NCBI GenBank assembly: GCA_029721435.1
Contig: CM056574.1
Span: 77,171,501 to 77,235,500 of the forward strand
DNA from: Gymnothorax reevesii
Lineage: Eukaryota; Chordata; Actinopteri; Anguilliformes; Muraenidae
Reading direction: 5' to 3'
Length of the DNA: 64,000 nucleotides
Position 1 is the first letter of the stretch. The number at the start of each line of letters is the position of its first letter. The notes below the pieces were generated by a model. The model saw only the letters and a program-made list of their open reading frames with translations, had not been told where the DNA came from and did not search any database. Made by a program: the position numbers and the translations under genes. Below, piece after piece: positions 33,720 through 43,789 of the stretch.

Positions 33720-36700
33720 GTCAGAGAGGTAGGGAGGGGCCAGGTTATGGAGGGACTTGAAGGTGAGGAGGAGGAGTTTGAACTGGATGCGGTGTTGGAT
33801 AGGGAGCCAGTGGAGCTGTTGGAGGATGGGGGTGATGTGTTCTCTGGAGCGTGTGAGGGTGAGGAGGCGGGCAGCAGAGTTCTGGACATATTGCAGTTTT
33901 TGGAGATGAGTGGAGGGAAGTCCAAAGAGGAGGCTATTGCAGTGGTCGAGTCTGGAGGTGATAAAGGCGTGAATGAGTGTCTCCGCTGTGGTCTGGGAGA
34001 GGGAGGGACGGAGGCGTGCAATGTTGCGGAGGTGAAAAAAGGGTGTTTTAGTGATGTGGTTGATATGCGATTGGTATGAGAGGGTGGAGTCCATAATGAT
34101 ACCAAGGTTGCGAACAGAGGGGGAGGGGGTGACATCGTGACCGTCGATGAGGAGGGAAAAGTTCTGTATAGAGGGAAGGTGAGATTTGGGCCCGGTGATG
34201 AGGAGTTCTGTTTTATTGCTGTTTAGTTTTAGAAAATTTTTGTCCATCCAGGATTTGATGTCAGAGAGGCAGTTGTTTATGGTGGAGAGGATGACAGGGG
34301 TGATGGATTTGGTAGAAATGTACAGTTGTGAATCGGCGGCGTAGCAGTAAAAATGGAGACCATGGTGGCGAATAATTTGACTAAGGGGGAGCATGTAGAT
34401 GGGGAATTCCATGGCTGACTAGGGAAGTGTGGGATTTGGAATTGTTGACGGAGACAAAGTGATGACGGTCGGAGAGGTAGGAGATGAACCAGTGGAGTGC
34501 TATGCCAGAAATGCCTATAGACTGTAGACGGTGGAGGAAGATGGTGTGATTAATGGTGTCAAATGCGGCAGAGAGGTCGAGGAGGAGGAGGATGGAAATG
34601 GAACCAGAGTCAGCGGCGAGGAGGAGATCATTGGTGACTTTGAGGAGGGCTGTTTCTGTGCTGTGGTGTGAACGGAATCCAGACTGAAATGTTTCGTAAA
34701 GTTGGGTGGAGTGGAGATGGTGTTGGAGTTGAGTTATGACAGAGCGTTCCAGTATTTTTGAAAGTAACGGAAGATTGGAGACAGGTCTGAAGTTGTCCAG
34801 GTTTTCCGGGTTGAGGCCAGGTTTTTTCAGGAGCGGTGTGATGGTGGCTAGTTTGAGCGGGGATGGGACAGAACCAGTGGAAAGGGAGGTGTTAATGATG
34901 TTGGTAATGAGGGGTATGAGAGTAGAGATACATGGTTTTAGGAGAGGAGAAGGAAAGGGTTTAAGGTGGCAGCTGGAGAATTTCATTGATGAAAGGAGTT
35001 TAGTGGTGTCAGAGGGAATCAGAGGAGAGAAGGACGAAAAACTGAGAGATGTGGGTGGAGCAATGTCAGGTTCTGAAGGGATAGGAGTGGAAGTGATGGA
35101 TGCAAGTGAGCTGTGAATGGTTTGGATTTTGGAATGAAAGGATGTGAGAAAGTTATGGCATTTTTCAGTTGTGAATGTGGAAGTGATATTATCCTTGGGT
35201 TTGGTCAGCTTTGCAAATGTGTAGAAAAGGGTGCGGGGGTTAGAAGAGTTGGAGTTGATGAGTTGTGAATAGAAGTTGGAGCGGGCAGTATTGAGAGCGG
35301 AGTTGTATGCTGTAACAGAAAGTTTGTAGGCTTCAGCGTGAACTGTGAGACCGGTTTTTCTATGGAGTCGTTTGAGCTGTCTGCGTTGTTTCTTGAGGTT
35401 GCGGAGATCCAGGGTGTACCAAGGGGCAGAGGTGGAGAAAGAGACTGTGGCAGTTTTGAGAAGGGCTAACTGGTTGAGACAGGAGGAGAGTGTGTCGTTG
35501 TAGAAATTGACGAGATCAAAAGCAGTAGAATCTGTAGGAGGGGGAAAGTTAGTGATGACATGGGATAGGGAGGAGGAGAGAGAATTGGGAGGGAGGGATT
35601 TCAGGTTACGGAAGGTTATTGTTCGAGTTTGTTTGGTGGTGGGAGTGGGAGTAACGATTTCCAGAGTAATGGCCAGGTGATCAGAAATGGTGAGGTCAGT
35701 CAATGACAGGTTATGGATGGTGAGAGAAGGTGTGGAGCAGACCAGGTCCAGGATGTGTCCATGTGTGTGTGTGGGTGAAGTGACATGCTGAGTGAGGTTG
35801 AGGCAATTTAAAATGTCCAAGAAATCGGATGTGAATTTAGCCTTAGGGGAGTCTATGTGGATGTTGAAGTCTCCGAAGGAGCAGGATACATGGGGAGATG
35901 AAGTATAGCTGAGTTACAAAGTCAATGAATTCAGAGAGAAATGATGAACAGTTTTTGGGAGGACGATAGATGACGGCAACGGTGAGAGATTTGGACCCGG
36001 GAAGTCTAAAAGCCAGATGTTCAAATGACGAAACAGGTGGGATGGAGATGGGGTGGAGGGTGGTGTCGCTGCGGTGGATGACTGCGATGCCTCCGCCTCG
36101 TCTTACCAGTCTGGGGTTGTCGATGTAGTTGTAACCGGGTGGGGTGGTCTGGTTGAGTGCAATGTAGTCCATAAGTTTGTGCCAGGTTTCAGTGAGACAG
36201 AGAAGATCCAGATTATTGTCCATGATGAATTCACTAATGAGCAGGGTTTTATTGTTGAGTGATCTTGCGTTGAATCGTGCTGTCTTGAGGGGCTTTTGTT
36301 GTGAAATCCTTATAGCGGAAGTTGAAACAGGCAGGAGGTTGTAAGGAGTCACGTGACGAGTGCGCGGATGACGTGAGCGGATGTTGTTGTGGTGCCGGTA
36401 TCCAGGGAGGTGAGAACTGCGGTTTGTCCAGAGAGAGGGAATACAGTTTCCAGCGGTGAAGTTGTAAAAAAGTTTGCGACGGGAAGCTCGGTGAATGTAG
36501 GGGCGACGACGGAAGAGACACAGTTGTTTAAGGATTGTAGTGATGTCCATTGAGGGAGGTGCGCGGTGGTTAAGTTTGAGGAGCTGCATGGACTTGTACC
36601 GGAGAGCCATAGTCAGAGCCGGAGATCGCAACAGTCGCGGAGATGCCAGCAGAGAAGCCACAAACCGTAGCCACAACACTGGCAGGCTGCCTCGGAATAT

Positions 36701-36925
36701 AGGTCGGCCCGTAACCGGGTCGTAGCTCGAGCAGAAAACGGCGAGGTCGGGCCACGGCCAATCCCGGGAGCTAGCTCGATGGTGGTCGCGGGCGATTGAA
36801 CACCGTGACAGGCGACAGGTGGGCGACCAGATGAAAGTACAGTCCAGATCATAAGGCAGGAACAGAAACCACCGGATGTCATCAAACAGTCAATATTCCA
36901 AATACAAGATGGCACATACTGTTAT
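33720..36925 (-). pseudogene. L2/Rex-type LINE, 3'-truncated
   Basis: A minus-strand LINE with a GC-rich 5' region (36700-36925), endonuclease (36610-35843: TARFNARSLNNKTLLISEFI, LCLTETW, RRGGGIAVIHRSD, VIYRPP) and reverse transcriptase (35820-33720: NFRPVSNLPLLSKILER, FQSGFRSHHSTETALLKV, LLDLSAAFDTINH, then HGIP). Frameshifts occur near 35830 and 34400. The catalytic YADD reads CYAADSQLY, losing one Asp. The frame continues through LNSNKTELLITGPK to LAPPYLSDLL and stops at the DIRS junction, so the 3' UTR is missing while the 5' end is kept, the reverse of usual LINE truncation. Confidence 0.85.
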
Positions 36926-37289
36926 TTTACTGCAGTGGGTCTACTGAAACTGTCACCTTGTGGTCTGGAGTATAACAACAAGGTAAGCAGTAGAAACAGG
37001 GTTTAATTAATTGTCCACATATGTGGACACCGCGCATGAAAGGGAAGTGCTTAACATTCTAAAACCAGCCTCCTACGATTTGACATGCTGAATTGCTGGC
37101 GACGCCATCAGCCGGCTTGCAACAAGCTGATCGGGCCAGTTCACACAGCGGCGACTCCTCCCTGCGACATTCTAAAACGGTCTCATCACGAATCTTTGGT
37201 CTGAACTGGGCTTTGCAGGCAATAAAATGCAGAAAAATGTTTCCAAACTCGTGATTTTCCCAGCTGAAATAACAAAAACCAGTCTGATT

Positions 37290-37365
37290 CGCCATATATA
37301 TTTCAACGGTTTCCGTCTGCATCATCTGACACTGAACAAGTACACCGCCACTTTTCATTGACCAG
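37290..37365 (-). pseudogene. Cys-motif remnant (CTC...CQMMQTETVE)
   Basis: Minus-strand text KWRCTCS, then in a shifted frame VQCQMMQTETVE, recovers a Cys-x-Cys-x-x-Cys-x-x-Met-x-Thr-x-x-Glu pattern. I associate this with the zinc-binding C-terminal region of P2X7-like proteins. It follows directly on the acidic exon remnant (37394-37585) in the same orientation. Short and frameshifted, so only tentative. Confidence 0.35.
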
Positions 37366-37393
37366 CATCTCTCCTAGCCGCTGTCGTGGGCCC

Positions 37394-37585
37394 ATCTACA
37401 GCTCAGACGGCTTTTCTCGCTCTCTCTCTTTCTCTGCCCGATCTATCGCCATCTGACGAAGTTCAGCATCCGTGAACTCAGGTGCATAAAGGTATCCCTT
37501 TGGCTCTGTGGTAAAGGGAATGTCATCATCGCTTTCGTAGTCAGACGTATTTTTGTCAATTATAGGAACTTGTGCAGTCCTCTTC
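37394..37585 (-). pseudogene. Acidic exon remnant (YLYAPEFTDAEL)
   Basis: Open minus-strand stretch containing DYESDDDIPFTTEPKGYLYA, PEFTDAELRQM and a Lys/Arg/Glu-rich tail. It is a recognisable relative of FEPEYTEEEL at 16640-16870. A THAP half-domain lies upstream on the same strand (39656-39796), and the intervening 37662-39629 is a later insertion, so all three pieces may once have been exons of one repeat-encoded gene. Confidence 0.5.
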
Positions 37586-37661
37586 TAAACATGTTGTTTC
37601 CTCTGTCCTGGTCTTTTAGGGGCATAATCGTCCTTGCCGAACTGCGCGCTGCACACACAAA

Positions 37662-39629
37662 GGGCTCTAATTTCCTGGCGCAGCGCAGGTGGCGTAGGGA
37701 GGCGCAGCCCGCGCAGTGGTAATTTCGTACGGCGCAGCCTGCGTAGTGGTAATTTCGTGAGGTGAGCAGCCTTCGGTAGACGAAGGTGGGTGTGGCGGCG
37801 TAGTAGGGGGTGGTGTCACATATTCATCAAGACGCAGTTACAATTTCGTAGAAAAAGTCTCCGCTGGAGTTGCGCAGAAAACTCGCCATCTCCAACCTGG
37901 TTTAATTTCCGTGCAGTGGTAATTTGGCTAACCGGCGCAGAGTGCGCACACGTCACCGAAATCTCACTGGCAGGTTTCCAGAATGTCAGGTACATTTCAA
38001 TGCAAGAAATAATTACATGAAGCACTATTTAATGTAACTATCTGAATAAGGACATAAACTATAGTATCTATATCAATTGTCCTGATGTCAGATTAAAGCC
38101 GGTTGCCACGCGTAATGGAAACTTGACCTGGCTTAATCAACGCAGCTGAATCTGTGATGCAAACTAAAACTAACGACTTCACATTTTTCTCAGCCAACCA
38201 CATATATATATATTGATTGCTTGCGTTCTATGCTCAGTAAAGCCGCTTGCACACTGGACGCGAAAAAATTTTTTCGCACGACTGATTACAGACAAAGTCA
38301 ATGCAAAGACGCGATAGTCGGACAGGGTTTTAATATAGCTCCATGTCCGAAAGTCATAAAAGTTCTAATTTTTCCGAGTATTCCAGGAATTATTAGACGT
38401 GCAAACTTGGCTATGTTTGTGTTCGACCTTCACAAAATGCAAATTGAAAGCTATCGACTTTTCTTGGTCTTTTTAGCTTATTCGTCAGTTTTCTTCCGTT
38501 GAAGATAGACAGCAGTCTTTATTCGGTCTTTCTTTTGAAAATTTGTCAGATGGATCGAACAGATTCACGCTTTATTTCCACAGCAGAGATAAAATAGTGC
38601 GTGTGCAAATCAATTTCATGACCATTGACAGTGTGAATAAATTATCGCATGCACGATCAAGACTGTCTGACACGAAATGCAAAAATACTCCATGTCCACC
38701 CGCCAGCAAAAAATACAAGTATTGATATGAGAACAGATTTATTACGAAATAAAGAATAAAAATGTATCAGCAACAAACGGGATATCCAACAAAGATGACC
38801 CGCCAATAAATAAATCGCAGTGTTCATTGTATGCTGTGTTGTTCAAATGTTTCTTTTTATTCTTTATTTCGTTATCAATCTGTTCTAATCGTCCTCTTTT
38901 TTTTTTGGCTGTCAGACACGGAGGCATTGTACATTGTCTCGCGCCAGTGTCGACTCACTTTATTGAGCAGAGCTTAAACAGAAACATTGATTGAAATTCT
39001 CGGTACTCATCTTGAAGAACTGAGCCCTCTTATCAAAACATTCACCTTTAATATCTAAAAGAGACAGTAGATTTGAAGAAATGAAAAATAATAATAGACT
39101 GTCGGACACGGAGATTTATTAAAACCCTGTCAGACTTTAGGACACAAGACGCAATCTGTCGAGCGAAAAATTCGTTTCGCGTCCAGTGTGCAAGCGGCTT
39201 AATACTAGGCTACTATTATTGTCACTTAGGTTTTATCGTCTTCAGTGGGGGAAAGGAATACAGCCTGATTGCTATGATCTCGTACTGAGTTAAGATCACA
39301 TATTGAAAATAAATGTGTCACGTATCTTGCATTGTTGTCCATGCATGTTAATCCCAAAATTTAAAGCAGCAACAGTTTGTAATAATAGGAACATGCTATC
39401 CATCGTTTCTCTTGCCAATGAGCAAGATTTGACTCATAAGACTTATACCCAAACTCGCCTTCTTTGCCAACTTGCGCTGGAAGGAGGGCGCAGAGGCGGG
39501 ACAGAGGAGTACTTGCGCCAGGCTACGCCGGGCACGAAATTGCCACATACGCCTGGACACACCCCGTTGGCGCGGCGCACCCTCCATTCGCCGCGCCGCG
39601 CCTGCGCCTGGTCTACGAAATTAGAGCCC
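37662..39629 (+). mobile_element. Composite repeat family, copy 1
   Basis: Ends GGGCTCTAATTTC and GAAATTAGAGCCC form 13-bp TIRs. The left part is rich in GCAGTGGTAATTTCGT words; it holds a shared unique block (CAAGACGCAGT, TTTCGTAGAAAAAGTCTCCG, GTGCGCACACGTCACC) and, nested inside, the Harbinger-like element 38241-39199. The right part has ACACCCCGTTGGCGCGGCGC and GCGCCTGGTCTACG. Flanking AAA on both sides may be a 3-bp duplication. Copies 2 (inverted) and 3 lie downstream. Confidence 0.75.
38241..39199. mobile_element. PIF/Harbinger-like MITE inside composite copy 1
   Basis: TIRs AGCCGCTTGCACACTGGACG and its mirror, CGTCCAGTGTGCAAGCGGCT, flanked by TAA on both sides (38238-38240, 39200-39202). 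A TWA 3-bp duplication fits Harbinger. The interior has paired words (GTCGGACAGGGTTTTAAT / ATTAAAACCCTGTCAGAC) and no transposase. The same insertion at the same site is found in copy 2. Confidence 0.7.
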
Positions 39630-39655
39630 AAAGAATTATTTTTTTCGCTTACTAC

Positions 39656-39796
39656 CTTGTTTTCAATGTTTAAACCTATGGTAAGAAGCCACAGTTCTCG
39701 AAGAGCATGATGCGTACCAGGAAACCGGTGAAATACATGAGGTGAGTCAGGCAGGTTTTTGTTATAACAGCCGGGAAAATCACAAGTGTGCACCAT
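39656..39796 (-). pseudogene. THAP-domain exon, N-terminal half
   Basis: The ATG at 39796 starts MVHTCDFPGCYNKNLPDS, then HVFHRFPGTHHALRELWLLT and GLNIENK, with a splice donor AAG|GTAGTAAG. The Cys-x4-Cys start, the HRFP motif and the conserved Trp mark the first half of a THAP finger; the Cys-x2-His half would be on a next exon, now separated by composite copy 1. This half is uninterrupted. MVHTCDFPGC is strikingly like MVHVCCFPGC at 6417. Confidence 0.7.
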
Positions 39797-40072
39797 TATT
39801 TCTGTATTTTCTTATGTGACAATAAACTTGTCAGTGTGTGGCAGTCTCTCAGGTCGCAGCACTCAACATCCAAGCTTATTACCTTTCAAATAGGGGATTG
39901 CATGCGCTCAGTGATACCGAATGAGAGAAAAATAGTGCCTTGTAAAAAGTGATTGTAAACTACGAGTTATTCACGGAATAACAGTTTTGTGACAGAAATA
40001 TATTACTCTTTAGAACATATTGTTTTGGGAAGCAAAACTTTTTATTTTTGTGACCCTAGCAAACTCGCCAGA

Positions 40073-40113
40073 AGCGCTTTCTTCAAAACTTGAAGCGCTT
40101 TCTTCAAAACGGG
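40073..40113. repeat. 20-bp direct repeat, two copies
   Basis: GAAGCGCTTTCTTCAAAACT followed at once by GAAGCGCTTTCTTCAAAAC. The rest of 39797-40547 has nothing else recognised. Confidence 0.7.
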
Positions 40114-40547
40114 AGGCCAGAACTCCTCTCACAGGACTCGGTAACAAAAAAAAAAAAATCACCTCTTATGCACTGCACTGCTAAAGAGTATTTCATTCAT
40201 CTTCATGTCAAAAAATCCAAACCATCCCTTTCAACATTATTTTGACAGACCTGTGCACATTCAATGAAGAATGAAAAGTCAGTATACACATTGTAATGGA
40301 AACAACAGCATAAAAAGGGAAGATTATCTTCTCAAAGTAGACAATTAGTTGGTTCCTTATTTGTGAAACTAGACAAATGATCACAAACGCAGAAAATTCA
40401 TTACGCAAGCAAATGACAGTCACACCTGACTGAAAAAACTCCTGCTACAATGTTCAAATTAGATGAAGTGACTCAAATCTGATTAATTTTTTTTTTTTTT
40501 TGGTCTTAATGTGACAAACATCTGTTTTCAGAGGTGTATCAGAAATC

Positions 40548-42872
40548 TGGGGCCGGTTGCACCAAACATATCGTAAGTGCTTGCCATAAGACACCAAACT
40601 TAGGACAGCGCTGAGTCATGTCGTAACTGCCGTTTCACCAAAAACTCTTATGCGTGTCATAAAATCCGTATCTTAAGATATGTCTTAGGACATGTCCTAA
40701 ATGACATACACAAACATCCCTGTCCATGAAGTCCTGACTGGTGTCTCCAACTTTAGGTAGGTCAAATGTGAGTGGCAAATAGATAATTTTGCATGTTGTA
40801 ATGTATGTATGTATGCATGAGCAGGTTATATGATATATAAATAATATATAAATAAACATTAGTATGATGAACAGAACTAAGACAGCTACCAGCTACATAC
40901 AGCACACAAAAGCAAAGAGGTGGTTTTTCTCTGAAGTATAGCAAAAAAAACAAAAAAAAAAACAAGAGCAACGCAGAGCGTGGCATATGCCCCCGCCTGT
41001 ATGTTGATCAAGGGCAAATTGAGACGGCTGCTGTGGCGGCCATATTAGATATCGCACAACGCTGGTTTTCTAAAGGAACCTTCCTCTAGCCACTTCCGAT
41101 ACGCTATTAAGAAATGGCATCAATCCGACGAGGTAATCTATAGTAATCCAACAGAAATAAAAAGTTAATGGACGACGGACAACGGAAGGACATGGTGTCG
41201 ACATAATGCCCCCTTTCCTTTTTGGAGGGCGGAGGCATAAAAACGCATCCCGGTGCAGTCTTGAATGAACGACCCAGAAAGTGCCAAACATCAGAGGGCG
41301 TGTCCAGAAATTCTTCTAGAAAAAACTCAACTGATATCAGTATTTTTCGGCAACGTACTGAATAGAGCTAAGCAAACGGCTACAAAATCGTAGCAAAATC
41401 TGTTTAACCTATTAGGCTACTTTAAGCCAGTGGCGTAGCCAGAACTGAAAATCAGGTGTGCCAGGAACATCCCTTTACAACTTCTATTCGTCCTGACTTT
41501 TTCGCAATCATCTTTCCTCATGAACAATAGGCCTACATTCTGAAAAACAATCCACACCATCAGGTATTGCTAGTTCTCCTTGTGAAGGTAAGATGACAAT
41601 CTTTCGTTTGGACGTGAGTGAACAATTATTGCTCCTGACTTGTTCTCAATCATTTTCCTAAATTAAAACATTTTACAATTATAACAATACACTATTGGTA
41701 ATTATAGACACGGTGTTTTTCTTAATGCGATCCAAGTGTGACAAAATAATAGGCTAAACTCAGTTAAGAAAAATAATTTACTCTTAGCCGCACGCCTTAC
41801 GAAACTGCTCTGGATCTTCCGTGGTACATTTTTTCGGCGCATCAGGCGATCAAACATGCTCTTCATGATCGCTTACATTGTTGGAATTAAATCTAAGATG
41901 AAGATGAGAAACACTTGTTGGTAATTTTGAGTATAGCTGATTGAAAGGCAAAAAAAAGCGCGTCTAAACAAATTATTTCCATCTTTCACGATGAGAACTT
42001 GCAACACCTGATAGAGAGGAGTGTTTTCGGAGTGAATGCATAGTTCATTAGGAGAGTTGATTGCAAACAAGTCAGGACAAATAGAAGTTGTAAAGGGATG
42101 TTCTTGGCACACCCGATTTTCTGTTCTGGCTACGCCACTGCTCTAAGCCTGTCCCCATTTACTTTGCTCAATCAGTAATCAAACAATAGAATTGCTTATT
42201 TCGTAAGTTGAATGAGTAAATACTCCAATTTGTGAAGATAGGATGTTTGATTATCGCATTTTGAAAATTAAATGGCCATAGAACGGCACAGTTTTGCAAG
42301 AATGTGCTTGCACAATTTTTTGTGGGCTTACATTTGGCCATTTCGCGCGACTGCAATAATTTTTATCTCAATGTCAGGTTTCGTTTGTTATACAGAATGT
42401 TTACCACCTTATGAAGCCTATTTTTTATATGCCTAAAATCCCTGGTGATCTTAAAATGAATCTCTTTGCTTTATTTATCTGTAATAATCTCCTAAAAATG
42501 CTACAATGAGAGATGAAATTCAGAGTTGGGATGTTGCAATGTTAAGCCACAAATTTTTAAGCGTGACCACTTGCCGCCATGGGGTATGTGACAGTTGCGT
42601 GCAATTTCTTTAAATGTACGTGCTTGAAGTTTATTTATTTTAAGATCGCAACACACTTAAGTCACCTCCCACCACACGTAGGTTTCTGTCGTAATTCTGT
42701 GTCCTAACTTGTGTTGGTGCAACAGCTCTTTTCGCCCGATGATAACCGTTGCACCAATTTGTCTTACGACACAGCACTTAGGACAAGGCTTGTCTTAAGT
42801 AATCGTTGGTGCAACCCATTTTCGTGCTTAACTTTAGGACAGCACTTAAGACGGTTGGTGCATCTGGCCCCT
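40548..42872. mobile_element. DNA transposon, GGGGCC-GGTTGCACCAA termini
   Basis: Left TGGGGCCGGTTGCACCAAA and right TTGGTGCATCTGGCCCCT are inverted copies. Subterminal CTTAGGACA / CTTAAGACG words are repeated on both sides, especially in 42670-42870 (CACTTAGGACAAGGC, TTAGGACAGCACTTAAG). AATC flanks both ends (40544-40547 and 42873-42876), suggesting a 4-5 bp duplication. No transposase is recognised; a hAT element is nested at 41428-42140. Confidence 0.65.
41428..42140. mobile_element. hAT non-autonomous element
   Basis: Ends CAGTGGCGTAGCCAGAACTG and CTGGCTACGCCACTG (allowing one mismatch inward) with inverted similarity for at least 100 bp (GGAACATCCCTTTACAAC / GTTGTAAAGGGATGTTC). Flanks CTTTAAGC (41420-41427) and CTCTAAGC (42141-42148) match at seven of eight positions, as expected for the 8-bp hAT duplication. 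No transposase remains. A diverged relative of its interior is seen at 49310-49690. Confidence 0.85.
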
Positions 42873-43576
42873 AATCTTGTATCCAATCTTCAAATCATAA
42901 TTGAGCCACTTTCACATGTTGTCCCAGACTGGCTACAAATCCTATACATGTGGTGTGAAAGAGAACAGTCAGATCGGAATCCACAAGGCTTTTTGACTAG
43001 ATGCTTGTGCTAAACACAGTTAAAACCCCAAAAAGCAAGCCATCTGGCTTTTTTGCCTTCCCAACCTCATCAGGTACAATTGACAAACTGTTTGCTGTCC
43101 TTAAAGGCAAAATCACATCCATACATTCCACACAATGACATCCATTTTCTCAATTTGTATCAGGTTTCAACACCATAAGTCAGGGATCGTCAACAGGCGT
43201 ATTATTTGTATTATTTATATATATTCACGCTCTCTTTTAACATATACAAATTTTCTTTTGTACACTCTTATTTAACATTTTGTGTTTACTTTTTTTCACA
43301 TGCAAAATAACAGTGCTCACAGCCTGGTCTCAAGAAATGCGTTGTCTTATGTTCCTCAAGAACAAATGCCGGCATTGAGTGACAATAGATATGAATAATA
43401 AAACAGACAGGTCCAAACCTGGCTAGCCCATATAAATAAAACGTAATAAAAATAAAACTAGACCACATCAATTTACGATGAATTTCACAAATAAAACCCT
43501 GCCCAATGTATGTTTTAATTTTTTCAGATGCACAATATGCTCAGCGCAAGCAAAATAGCCTATCAGTCAAAGACAG

Positions 43577-43740
43577 AAAAAAACAAGAGGTGCCAGGCAC
43601 AATAAACCCCGCCCCTCGCACATATTTTCACCTACTTGTACGAAATTCAATCGGGATCTATTCTGGGTCAGTGGTGTAATCCCTATACCGAATTTGGGGT
43701 GAATCTGGCCATTATTTTTGCCGCTAGAGTGTTAACAAAC
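43577..43740. repeat. Dispersed fish repeat fragment
   Basis: AGGTGCCAGGCACAATAAAC, CGAAATTCAATCGGGATC and CTGGGTCAGTGGTGTAATCC are words I associate with a common dispersed fish repeat. Incomplete, class unknown. 42877-43576 shows nothing else recognised. Confidence 0.35.
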
Positions 43741-43789
43741 TATTAAAACTAAAACTAGACCAGGCAGTTTACAATGAATCCAACTCATA

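Noticed and set aside
33747..34079. Plus-strand Glu/Gly-rich open frame
   Set aside because: Antisense of the LINE reverse transcriptase; composition explained by the Ser/Pro/Leu-rich sense strand.
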